From positions 6,534 to 70,533 of the forward strand of contig CAYPQM010000008.1 in NCBI GenBank assembly GCA_964412845.1: 64,000 nucleotides of DNA. Direction: 5' to 3'. Numbering within the stretch: the first letter of the stretch is position 1; each line of letters opens with the position of its first letter. This document shows, piece by piece, positions 9,219 to 17,045 of the stretch. Position numbers and translations under genes: made by a program. The notes under the pieces were generated by a model. It did no database searches. It saw nothing but the letters and a program-made list of their open reading frames with translations, and had not been told where the DNA came from. Source of the stretch: JAWWPY01 sp964412845 (GTDB lineage: Bacteria > Actinomycetota > Actinomycetes > Streptosporangiales > Streptosporangiaceae).

Positions 9219-10468
9219 GCCGGCGCTCCCGCCGAGACGGCTGCCGATGTCGTCGCCGCGGCTGCGGGCAGGTCGACGCAGACGCGCAGCCCGCCGCCGG
9301 GCCTGGCCCGCAGGTCCAGCGTGCCGCCATGGGCCTCCGCGATCGCCGCGACTATTGACAGGCCGAGGCCCGAGCCGTTGTCCGTGCCGATCCGGTCCGC
9401 CTCCAGCCGCCGGAACGGCTGGGAGAGCTCGGCTACCTGCTGCTGGTCGAGGACCTGGCCTCCGTTCTCGACGACCAGCCGGGCGCCTCGGCCGCGAGCC
9501 CTGGTCGTGATGGCGATCCAGCCGCCCGGGGTGTTGTGGCAGACCGCGTTGTCGATCACGTTCTCCACCATGCGGCTGAGCAGAGCCTGGCTCCCGGCCA
9601 CCCAGGCGCCGCCCTGGCTGGTGTCCTGCACGGTGAGATCCATGGCCCTGATGGCGGCGGCCTGATCGGCTAGCGCGGAGCCCACGATGTAGTCGAGGGG
9701 CAGGACGGCCTGGCCCGGCATCGACCGGTGCTGGGCCCGGGCCAGCACGAGGAATGCCTCCAGCAGCCTCTCGATCCGGTCAAGCTCGGTGCGCAGCCGC
9801 CCCGCCAGCGCGACCGTCTGCGGCGGAGCGGGCTCGGGCTTGGCCAGCGCCACGTCGATGGCCGCGCGCATCGTGGTCAGCGGGGTACGCAGCTCATGCG
9901 AGGCGTTGGCGACGAACCGGCGCTGGGCGTTGAAGGCGACCTCCAGCCGCTCCAGCAGGCCGTCGATGGTGTCACCGAGTTCCTTGAGCTCGTCCTTCGG
10001 GCCGTGCAGGGCGAGCCGCTCGTGCAGGCTGTCCTCCGAGATGCGCTGGGCCGCCGCGGTCATCTCCCGGACCGGCCGCAGCGCCCGCCCGGCCACCAGC
10101 CAGCCGAGCGCCACCGATATCACGGTCATGATGGCCAGGGCGATCAGCGAGGCGATCAGTAGCTGACGCGAGAGCTTGTCGTGGCCCGCCTGGCTGGCGG
10201 TCTGCGACTGCAGGTTCTGGAGCTGGGCCTGCAACGCCTGGATGCGGGCCTGGGCCTGGGCCAGCGCGGAACCAGGCATGGCCTGATTCGGGGCCGGGAC
10301 AGCTTGGCTCGACGACGAGCGCACCACGGCGACGCCGCTGGCGATGGCCAGCAGCACCGCGCCGGATACGAAGAACAAGATCCCGTACAGGACGGTCAGC
10401 CGTACTCGCACGGTACGCCCGGGCAACCGCAGCCTGGTCGGCCGCACGGGCAGGCCCTGGGCCCGCAT
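9215..10468 (-). CDS. Membrane sensor histidine kinase (HAMP-HisKA-HATPase)
   Basis: The ATG at 10468 is chosen because a strong GGGAGGGAGG ribosome site precedes it; the longer open frame to 10714 lacks one and encodes no recognisable domain. 417 residues: TM1 (LTVLYGILFFVSGAVLLAIASG), an extracytoplasmic segment of about 70 residues rich in Ala and Gln (AQARIQALQAQLQNLQSQ) that looks coiled-coil, TM2 (LLIASLIALAIMTVISVALGWL), HAMP, the H-box NASHELRTPLTTMRAA, N-box ENVIDNAVCHN and G-box GSGLGLSIVAAI. It autophosphorylates and passes phosphate to the overlapping regulator. Lying divergent to an ABC exporter it may sense a compound, or an envelope state, handled by that exporter. Confidence 0.92.
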   Translation of the reverse strand: MRAQGLPVRPTRLRLPGRTVRVRLTVLYGILFFVSGAVLLAIASGVAVVRSSSSQAVPAPNQAMPGSALAQAQARIQALQAQLQNLQSQTASQAGHDKLSRQLLIASLIALAIMTVISVALGWLVAGRALRPVREMTAAAQRISEDSLHERLALHGPKDELKELGDTIDGLLERLEVAFNAQRRFVANASHELRTPLTTMRAAIDVALAKPEPAPPQTVALAGRLRTELDRIERLLEAFLVLARAQHRSMPGQAVLPLDYIVGSALADQAAAIRAMDLTVQDTSQGGAWVAGSQALLSRMVENVIDNAVCHNTPGGWIAITTRARGRGARLVVENGGQVLDQQQVAELSQPFRRLEADRIGTDNGSGLGLSIVAAIAEAHGGTLDLRARPGGGLRVCVDLPAAAATTSAAVSAGAPA

Positions 10469-10641
10469 ACGCCCTCCCTCCCCGGCCATGCCCTGATCAG
10501 GGCTTCGGCCCTGCCATCCCACCTGAGCATGCCCGGCCGGGCCTAACAACGGGATAACAGCCTGCGTGCGGCCCATGTTATGGCCGTTCCCGTAGAACCA
10601 GGTCACGGCACGTTCCACCCCGACCACAGAAGGAAACGGAA

Positions 10642-11589
10642 ATGCAAGCCACGATCGAAGTGTCCGGACTGCGGAAGCGGTTCGGTCCGACCCTGGCGCT
10701 GGACGGCATGTCATTCACCGTCCAGCCCGGCCAGGTGACCGGCTTCGTCGGCCCGAACGGGGCCGGCAAGTCGACCACGATGCGGGTCATCCTCGGCCTG
10801 GATGCGGCCGATGCGGGCAAGGCGACCGTCGGCGGCACGTCGTACGCGAGCCTGCGGCAGCCGATGCGGGTGATCGGATCGCTGCTCGACGCGGGGGCGC
10901 TGCAGCCGAGCCGGTCCGCCCGCAACCACCTGCTCTGGCTCGCGCACTCGCAGGGCCTGGACGCCAAGCGGGTGGACGAGGTCATCGAGCAGGCTGGCCT
11001 GCAGGGCGTGGCCAGGAGGCGGGCGGGCGGCTACTCGCTCGGCATGCGGCAGCGGCTGGGCATCGCCGCCGCGATGCTGGGCAACCCGGCCGCGATCATG
11101 CTGGACGAGCCGTTCAACGGGATGGACCCGGAGGGCATCGTGTGGATGCGCGGGTTCCTGCGCTCGCTGGCCGCCAGCGGCCGGGCCGTGCTGGTGTCCA
11201 GCCATCTCATGGGCGAACTGCAGGACACCGCCGATCACCTGGTGGTCGTAGGCCGCGGCAAGGTCATCGCCGACACCACGGTGGCGAGCCTGCTGGCGGC
11301 CGCGTCCGGGGATCGGGTGACGCTGCGCACGTCCGCCCGGCCGCAGGCGAAGGCGGTGCTGGAGAACGCGGGGGCCACCGTCGTGGCCAGCGGCCAGGAC
11401 GTGCTCACGATCTCCCGGCTGGCGGCCGAGCAGGTGGTCGCGCTGCTCAGCTCGCTGGCCGTGCCGTTCTCCGAGGTCTCCGCGCACCGGGCGACCCTGG
11501 AGCAGGCCTACATGGAGCTCACCAAGCAGGCGGTCGAGTTCCGCCCGGCCGGCTTCGACGCCGATGCGGCGCAGGAGGTGCCGCGATGA
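10642..11589 (+). CDS. ABC-2 exporter ATP-binding protein
   Basis: 315 residues with an AAGGAAACGGAA ribosome site. Walker A GPNGAGKST near residue 38, ABC signature YSLGMRQRLG, Walker B AAIMLDEPFNGMDPEG and the switch His in LVSSHLMGEL. The C-terminal 90 residues follow the layout of BcrA/DrrA-type drug or peptide export ATPases. It is the first gene of a three-gene unit; its stop overlaps the first permease start (ATGA at 11586). The divergent kinase/regulator pair suggests signal-dependent expression. The family exports antibiotics, peptides or lipids; the cargo is unknown. Confidence 0.92.
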   Translation: MQATIEVSGLRKRFGPTLALDGMSFTVQPGQVTGFVGPNGAGKSTTMRVILGLDAADAGKATVGGTSYASLRQPMRVIGSLLDAGALQPSRSARNHLLWLAHSQGLDAKRVDEVIEQAGLQGVARRRAGGYSLGMRQRLGIAAAMLGNPAAIMLDEPFNGMDPEGIVWMRGFLRSLAASGRAVLVSSHLMGELQDTADHLVVVGRGKVIADTTVASLLAAASGDRVTLRTSARPQAKAVLENAGATVVASGQDVLTISRLAAEQVVALLSSLAVPFSEVSAHRATLEQAYMELTKQAVEFRPAGFDADAAQEVPR

Positions 11590-13241
11590 CGACCCAGGCC
11601 ATCTCGGTGCCGCGGCCCGAAGCCGGGTCCGGCGATGGACCCCGCGGCGGCGGCTTCGGCTCCCTGCTGCGGGCCGAGTGGATCAAGTTCCGCAGCGTGC
11701 GCGGCTGGGTGATCGGCATGATCCTGGCCGCGCTGCTGACCATCTTCCTCGGCGTGTTCGCGGCCGGTAATGTGAACATCGGCTGCCAGATCAACGGCGG
11801 TGCGCCGAAATCGGGCCAGGCCTGCCTGCCTTACATCCCGCACGGGCCGGGCGGCGAGATCGTCACCGACAGCTTCTCCTTCGCGCACCAGCCGCTGACC
11901 GGGAACGGCACCATCACCGTCCGCGTCACCTCGCTCACCGGCAAGCACGCGAACCTCGCCACCTCGGGGCGCGCGGCGCAGGTCGGCAGCAGCCTGGTGC
12001 CCGGCCTGGCCCCGTGGGCCAAGACGGGGATCATCATCAAGCGCAGCACCCATCAGGGCTCGGCGTACGCGGCGATGATGGTGACGGGCGCTCACGGGGT
12101 CCGGATGCAGGACAACTTCACCGGTGACACCGCCGGGCTGCCTGGGGCCGTCTTGGCCGCCCATCCGCGCTGGCTGCGGCTGACGCGCTCCGGCGACACG
12201 ATCACCGGCTACGACTCCGCCGACGGCACGCGCTGGACCCAGGTGGGCACGGTCCAGCTCACCGGGCTGCCGTCGACCGTCCAGGTCGGCCTGTTCGCCA
12301 CCTCGCCGGGCTACACGGTGACCCAGAACTCGTTCGGCGGCTCCAGCAATAGAGGCGGCCCCGCCCAGGCCACCGGAGTCTTCGATCACGTCAGCCTGGC
12401 GGGCGGGGCACCCGGCGGCACCTGGACCGGCACCACAGTCGGCGGCGGAGGCCCGGCCGGGGGCGGGCCGGGGGTAGGGCCGGGGCTAGGGGGCGGCTCG
12501 GCGCCGTTCACCCGGATCGGCGGCGGCTACACGCTGACGGGCTCGGGCGACATCGCGCCCGTCACGCCGGGGCCCCTCGGCCCGTTCCCGACGGTGACGA
12601 TCGGGCAGAGCCTGGCGGGCGCGTTCCTGGGGCTGATCGTGATCGTGGTGGTGGCGGCGATGTTCTTCAGCACCGAGTACCGGCGCGGCCTCATCCGGAC
12701 CACGCTGGCCGCCACCCCGCGCCGCGGCGCGGTGCTGGCCGCCAAGGCCGTGGTGATCGGCGCGGTGGCCTTCGTCGCCGGGTTGGTGGCCGCGGTGGTC
12801 TCGATCGCCGTTGGTGTGCCGAAGGAGGAGAACCAGGGCCAGATACTGCTGTCCGCGCCCGTGCTGACCGACGTGCGGGTCATCGTCGGCACGGCGGCCA
12901 TGCTGGCCGTGGCCGCGGTCTTCGCCGTCGCCCTGGGCGCCATCCTGCGGCGCAGCGCCGCCGCGATCACGATCGCGGTCGTCACGGTCGTCATGCCGTT
13001 CCTGCTGACCGCGCTCAATGTCGTGCCCGCCGGGGTCGGCGACTGGCTGCTGCGGGTGACCCCGGCCGCGGGCCTGGCGGTCGAGCAGAGCATCCCGCGG
13101 TACTCGCAGGTCACCACCGTCACCTCGCCCATCCAGGGCTACTATCCGCTGTCCCCCTACGCCGGGTTTGCCGTGCTGTGCCTGTGGGCGGCGGCGGCCC
13201 TGGCCCTCGCGCTGGTCATGCTGCGGCGGCGGGACGCATGA
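11586..13241 (+). CDS. ABC-2 permease with large lectin-like extracytoplasmic insert
   Basis: 551 residues; the start overlaps the ATPase stop. TM1 lies at about 36-60 after the cytoplasmic AEWIKFRSVRGW motif. About 280 residues follow outside the membrane before TM2 (about 341-361). The insert (about 95-275) contains GIIIKRSTHQGSAYAAMMV, RWLRLTRSGDTITGYDS and RWTQVGTVQL, the strand pattern of a concanavalin-like / DUF1349-type beta-sandwich, followed by a Gly/Pro-rich linker. The remaining TM segments lie near 388-412, 437-458, 464-485 and 526-546, with the EYRRGLIRTTLAATPRR cytoplasmic loop typical of actinobacterial ABC-2 permeases. The insert may bind a carbohydrate or peptide. It pairs with the shorter second permease. 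Confidence 0.88.
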   Translation: MTTQAISVPRPEAGSGDGPRGGGFGSLLRAEWIKFRSVRGWVIGMILAALLTIFLGVFAAGNVNIGCQINGGAPKSGQACLPYIPHGPGGEIVTDSFSFAHQPLTGNGTITVRVTSLTGKHANLATSGRAAQVGSSLVPGLAPWAKTGIIIKRSTHQGSAYAAMMVTGAHGVRMQDNFTGDTAGLPGAVLAAHPRWLRLTRSGDTITGYDSADGTRWTQVGTVQLTGLPSTVQVGLFATSPGYTVTQNSFGGSSNRGGPAQATGVFDHVSLAGGAPGGTWTGTTVGGGGPAGGGPGVGPGLGGGSAPFTRIGGGYTLTGSGDIAPVTPGPLGPFPTVTIGQSLAGAFLGLIVIVVVAAMFFSTEYRRGLIRTTLAATPRRGAVLAAKAVVIGAVAFVAGLVAAVVSIAVGVPKEENQGQILLSAPVLTDVRVIVGTAAMLAVAAVFAVALGAILRRSAAAITIAVVTVVMPFLLTALNVVPAGVGDWLLRVTPAAGLAVEQSIPRYSQVTTVTSPIQGYYPLSPYAGFAVLCLWAAAALALALVMLRRRDA

Positions 13242-14083
13242 GCGCCGCCACGGCGACGCAGCCAGCACCGGCGACAGCCACGGCGGCAGCGCGCGGGGCG
13301 AGCCTGCGCCACGCGCTGCACGCCGAGTGGACCAAGCTGTGCACGGTCTCCGGACCCGCCTGGCTGCTCCTCGCGCTCGCGGCGGCGACCATTGCGGTCA
13401 GCGCTGCGGCCGTCGGGGCCACACACTGCCCGCCGAACCTGACCTGCCCGGTCGACACGACCAAGCTCAGCCTGACCGGGATTCAGTTTGGTCAGGCGGT
13501 GGCCGCGATCCTGGCCGTGCTGATGGTCAGCAACGAGTACAGCTCGGGCATGATGCGCGTCACGCTCGCGGCGATGCCCAGGCGGGAGGTGGTGCTGGCG
13601 GCCAAGGCGATCCTGCTGGCCGCGCTGGTGCTGGTGGCCGGGGCGGTGGCGGTGTTCGGCTCGGTGCTGGCCGGGCACCTGATCCTGCCCGGCCACGGCT
13701 TTACCGCCGCGCGCGGCTTCCACCCGGTCTGGCTGAGCTACGGGCCAACGCTGCGGGCCGCCACCGGGTCGGTCTTGTTCCTGGGACTCATCGCGCTGCT
13801 GAGCCTCGGCGTCGCGGTGATCGTGCGGGACTCGGCCGTATCCATCGGCGTCGTCCTCGCGCTGCTGTACCTGTTCCCGATCATCCTGGCCTTCGTCGGG
13901 AACGAGCACTGGCAGCACCGGCTCGAGCGGTGGACACCGACGGTCGCGGGGCTGACCATCCAGGACACCACCGGCCTGCGGAGCCTGGCGATCACGCCGT
14001 GGGCCGGGCTGGGCGTGCTGGCCATCTGGGCCGCGGCCGCGATGCTGGCCGGCGGCCTGGTGTTCCGGTTCCGCGACGTCTAG
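13238..14083 (+). CDS. ABC-2 permease subunit
   Basis: 281 residues; the ATG overlaps the previous stop (ATGA). A short cytoplasmic AEWTKLCTVSG start, TM1 at about 46-64, then a normal short extracytoplasmic loop containing two Cys (THCPPNLTCP), unlike the giant loop of the neighbour. The motif SNEYSSGMMRVTLAAMPRRE corresponds to EYRRGLIRTTLAATPRR in the first permease, so the two are homologous and probably form a heterodimer with the ATPase. Six membrane segments are likely. It is the last gene of the unit; the next gene starts 214 bp downstream with its own regulatory site. Confidence 0.9.
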   Translation: MSAATATQPAPATATAAARGASLRHALHAEWTKLCTVSGPAWLLLALAAATIAVSAAAVGATHCPPNLTCPVDTTKLSLTGIQFGQAVAAILAVLMVSNEYSSGMMRVTLAAMPRREVVLAAKAILLAALVLVAGAVAVFGSVLAGHLILPGHGFTAARGFHPVWLSYGPTLRAATGSVLFLGLIALLSLGVAVIVRDSAVSIGVVLALLYLFPIILAFVGNEHWQHRLERWTPTVAGLTIQDTTGLRSLAITPWAGLGVLAIWAAAAMLAGGLVFRFRDV

Positions 14084-14235
14084 CCGGGCGGACCGGGGGC
14101 GCCGAGCCCCACCGGAAGCGGACCGATGCCCGCGGCCCCACCCTCGCGCACCATATCGGGGATATACCGGATCCCAACTTCGTGCCGGAAAGCGTTGACA
14201 CGGCTGTGCGGGCCCGGCAACACTCACGGAAAAGG

Positions 14236-14268
14236 TAGTATAGAAAACCACTCTCGGCTAGTGAAAGT
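14236..14268 (+). promoter_or_regulatory. Candidate promoter and operator (site A) of the amidohydrolase unit
   Basis: TAGTAT at 14236-14241 resembles a -10 box. It is followed by ACTCTC (14250-14255), a 7-nt spacer and GAAAGT (14263-14268), a one-mismatch form of the palindrome also found at 43220, 45017 and 51774. A site just downstream of a -10 box fits a repressor operator. Confidence 0.5.
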
Positions 14269-14297
14269 ACGTTGCGGCGCGTCGGAGGGGATTAGTT

Positions 14298-15599
14298 GTG
14301 GGACGCACGGTCTTCACCAACGGGCTGGTGTTCGACGGCAGCGGGACGCCGCCGACGCCGGGCGAGGTGACCCTCGACGGTGACCGCGTGGTGTCGGTCA
14401 CGACCGGCTGGCGGGAAGACCACGGCACCGACGACGTCATCGACGCCACGGGCTGCACCGTCATGCCCGGCCTGGTCGAGTCGCACGCGCACCTCACCTT
14501 CCCGTCCGCAGTCGGGCACATCGACCCGTCCTTCAACCCGCCGCTGGACGTGAGCTTCTTCCAGCACATCGAAGGCCCAGGCAGTGAACTGGCCCGGGCC
14601 GAGCGGAACGCGGCCATCCTGCTCGATGCCGGCTTCACCTCGGCCTACTCCGCGGGTTCGATCCTGCCCATGCCGACCGAGGTCATCCTGCGCGACAAGA
14701 TCAAGGCAGGCGCCGTGCCCGGCCCGAGAATGCGGGCCGCGAGCATGGAACGGGACAACCACCCGGTCCGGCCCGATGGCCACGTCGAGCCGGACTGGCA
14801 GGGTCCGGACGCCTGCCGGGCCTTCGTCCGCGAGCAGGCCGGCATCGGTTTCGACAGCGTGAAGTTCCTGCTCAGCAACGACGATGTGTTCATCCCTGGC
14901 GGTTCGCAGATCACCCAGTACACCCTGGACGAGGCGATGGCGGCCGGCCAGCAGGCCAGGGAATCGGGTGTCTGGCTGAACTGCCACGCTCAGTCTGCGG
15001 AGTCAGTGAAAATTGCCGTTAAGTCGGGGTTTCGGTCTATTTATCACTGCACCTACGCGGACGAGGAAGCTCTCGACCTGCTGGAGTCGGTCAAGGATCA
15101 GGTCTTCGTGTCGCCCGCGCCCGGCATCATCTACGCCAACGTGCACGAGGGCGCCGAGTTCGGCATGGACCGCGCGGTGGCCGAGAAGATCGGGTCGGTG
15201 GCCGCGCTGGAAGGCATGGCCGGCATCTACCCGGAGATCCGCAGGCGCGGCATCCGGGCGCTGCCCGGCGGGGACTACGGCTTCCCGAACAACCCGATCG
15301 GGCGCAACGCGCGCGATCTTCAGCTGTTCGTCGAGGTCCTGGGCTACAGCCCGATTGAAACGCTGACCGCGGCGACCAAGCTCGGCGGCCAGGTCATGGG
15401 CATGGCCGATGACCTGGGCCTGCTGGCTCCCGGTTACCTGGCCGACATCCTGGTCGTCCGGGGCAACCCGGCCCACGACGTCCGTGTGCTCCAGGACCGC
15501 GACAACCTGCTGTACATCATCCAGGGCGGGCGTTTCCACAAGCGGCCGGACGAGTCATCTGGGGCCGGCGCACGGACGCCCGCGCGGGCCCAGAATTGA
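14298..15599 (+). CDS. Metal-dependent amidohydrolase
   Basis: 433 residues from a GTG start preceded by CGGAGGGG. The order of metal ligands is that of the imidazolonepropionase/prolidase-like amidohydrolases: HAH in LVESHAHLTFP near residue 63, His in NCHAQS near 229, His in YHCTYAD near 249 and Asp in PGGDYGFPNN near 323. The C-terminus (LGLLAPGYLADILVVRGNP) is the usual beta-sandwich closing the barrel. Such enzymes hydrolyse C-N or ring amide bonds in cyclic or acylated substrates in the cytoplasm. Its stop overlaps the next gene's TTG start, giving a two-gene unit with an alpha/beta hydrolase. An ACTCTC-N7-GAAAGT site 30 bp upstream links it to the putative regulon. Confidence 0.88.
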   Translation: MGRTVFTNGLVFDGSGTPPTPGEVTLDGDRVVSVTTGWREDHGTDDVIDATGCTVMPGLVESHAHLTFPSAVGHIDPSFNPPLDVSFFQHIEGPGSELARAERNAAILLDAGFTSAYSAGSILPMPTEVILRDKIKAGAVPGPRMRAASMERDNHPVRPDGHVEPDWQGPDACRAFVREQAGIGFDSVKFLLSNDDVFIPGGSQITQYTLDEAMAAGQQARESGVWLNCHAQSAESVKIAVKSGFRSIYHCTYADEEALDLLESVKDQVFVSPAPGIIYANVHEGAEFGMDRAVAEKIGSVAALEGMAGIYPEIRRRGIRALPGGDYGFPNNPIGRNARDLQLFVEVLGYSPIETLTAATKLGGQVMGMADDLGLLAPGYLADILVVRGNPAHDVRVLQDRDNLLYIIQGGRFHKRPDESSGAGARTPARAQN

Positions 15600-16447
15600 C
15601 CGCCGGTCCCGTGCGGACTGAGCCCGAGCCGACGCTGCACCGCGGAGTCGCCGCGCACCGCGATGTGATCTTCTCACGCCCCGCGGGCTTCCGGCCGCTG
15701 TCGCTTGACCTCTATGTGCCATCACGGCCAGCCACAGCACTGTGCCTGTACCTGCACGGCGGTGGCTGGCGGGTCGGTGGCCGGGCCGATGGCCCGGGCC
15801 GGGCGAAGAACTGGACTCCGTCGTTCTTTGAGCAGGTCGCTGCCCTGGGTCTGGCCGTCGCGAGCATCGATTACCGGCTCAGCGGCGAGGCGGTCTTCCC
15901 GGCGCAGCGCGAGGATGTGGCCGAGGCCGCCGGGTTCCTGGCCGCGCATCGCGGCGACTACGGCATCACGACCCCCCGCACGGTCGCCTGGGGGGTATCC
16001 GCGGGCGGCCACCTCGCCGCCCTGCATGCGCTCACCAGCCCGGGCGTTGACGCCGTGGTGTGCTGGTACCCGCCCACCGACCTCAGTGCCTTGCCGGATG
16101 ACATCGAGGATGCCGGCGGGACCGGGGATCGCGGGCCCGAGTCCCGGGAGTCCCAGCTCATCGGTGCGCTGCTCACGCAGCGGCCGGATCTGGCCGCTGC
16201 GGCCAGCCCGGTGCGCTTCGCGCACGCCGGGGCGCCGCCTTTCCTTTTCCTGCACGGCGCCGCCGACGCGCTGGTGCCGCCCAGGCAGAGCCGGCGGCTG
16301 GCGGCGGCGCTCGCCGCCGCTGGGGTTGCCGCCACGGTTGAGCTGGTGCCGGGGGCGGGGCACATGTTCCCGGAACTGGACGATGCTGCGACCCGCCGCG
16401 TCGTCGAGCGCTCGGCGCGGTTCCTGATCGAGCCCGCGAGCGGATGA
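15596..16447 (+). CDS. Alpha/beta hydrolase (esterase/lipase, HGGGW type)
   Basis: 283 residues from TTG at 15596, overlapping the upstream stop; GTG at 15611 is an alternative that loses five residues. The oxyanion motif LHGGGW lies near 54, the nucleophile elbow GVSAGG near 134, the acid in HGAADALVPP near 221 and the catalytic His in GAGHMF near 254, giving a complete Ser-Asp-His triad of the hormone-sensitive-lipase/BD-FAE type. No signal peptide, so it is cytoplasmic. Coupled to the amidohydrolase, it probably hydrolyses an ester or amide in the same pathway. The stop is followed at once by an 18-bp tandem repeat tract. Confidence 0.88.
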   Translation: MTAGPVRTEPEPTLHRGVAAHRDVIFSRPAGFRPLSLDLYVPSRPATALCLYLHGGGWRVGGRADGPGRAKNWTPSFFEQVAALGLAVASIDYRLSGEAVFPAQREDVAEAAGFLAAHRGDYGITTPRTVAWGVSAGGHLAALHALTSPGVDAVVCWYPPTDLSALPDDIEDAGGTGDRGPESRESQLIGALLTQRPDLAAAASPVRFAHAGAPPFLFLHGAADALVPPRQSRRLAAALAAAGVAATVELVPGAGHMFPELDDAATRRVVERSARFLIEPASG

Positions 16448-16470
16448 TCTTGTCCTCAGCGGGTCCTGCG

Positions 16471-16596
16471 CCCCTGGCGGGCTCTGCGTCCCTGGCGGGC
16501 TCTGCGTCCCTGGCGGGCTCGGCGTCCCTGGCGGGCTCTGCGTCCCTGGCGGGCTCGGCGTTCCCAGCAGGCTCAGCCGGGATGGCGGGTTCAGCC
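16471..16596. repeat. 18-bp tandem repeat, about 7 copies
   Basis: Units of the type CCCTGGCGGGCTCTGCGT run from 16471 to 16596, with the last two copies diverged. The stop codon of the minus-strand VOC gene (16591-16593) lies inside the final copy, so the tract runs into the 3' end of that gene. Confidence 0.9.
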
Positions 16597-17001
16597 GGGA
16601 TGGCGCTCGACCAGCTCGATCAGGTTGCCCTCCGGGTCGGCCACGAAGGACATCCTGACCCCAGGCTCGGGCGATGGCTGGGGTGGCATGATCTCGCGGG
16701 CGGCCATGGACACCAGGCGCTGGTGCGCCGTGTCGAGGTCGGGCACGTCAAAGGCGATGTGCCCGAAACCTTCCGTCAGCGCGGCCACGGCCGGGTTCTC
16801 GGCCCGGAGCCCGGGGCCCGAACCAGGCCGGTGCAGCAACTCCACCCGGTGACCGAACTCCCTGCTGATGAGCATCACGATGTCAAGGTCCAGGGCGTCG
16901 ATCCGGATCTCCAGTTCACGCTGGAGGTAAAAGGCCTGGCCGTACCAGGCCTCGGCGGCAGCCAGGTCGGCGACGTTGACACCCATGTGATCCAATCGCA
17001 T
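16591..17001 (-). CDS. VOC-superfamily (glyoxalase/dioxygenase-like) protein
   Basis: 136 residues from ATG 17001; the frame is open to a TTG at 17013, but that adds only MTAR-like residues. The fold signature is clear: MRLDHMGVNVADLAAAEAWYGQAF at the start, an internal GFGHIAFDVPDLDTAHQRL repeat of the same beta-alpha-beta-beta-beta unit, and the terminal FVADPEGNLIELVER metal-ligand strand. His in LDHMG and GHIAF and Glu in IELVE are candidate metal ligands. VOC proteins include glyoxalases, extradiol dioxygenases, epimerases and binding proteins, so the reaction is open. It diverges from the FAD oxidoreductase at 17046, leaving only about 44 bp for both promoters. Confidence 0.85.
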   Translation of the reverse strand: MRLDHMGVNVADLAAAEAWYGQAFYLQRELEIRIDALDLDIVMLISREFGHRVELLHRPGSGPGLRAENPAVAALTEGFGHIAFDVPDLDTAHQRLVSMAAREIMPPQPSPEPGVRMSFVADPEGNLIELVERHPG

Positions 17002-17045
17002 ACGCGCAGTCAACCAGTCCCGGAGGTCTCACGGCAGCCGCGCGC

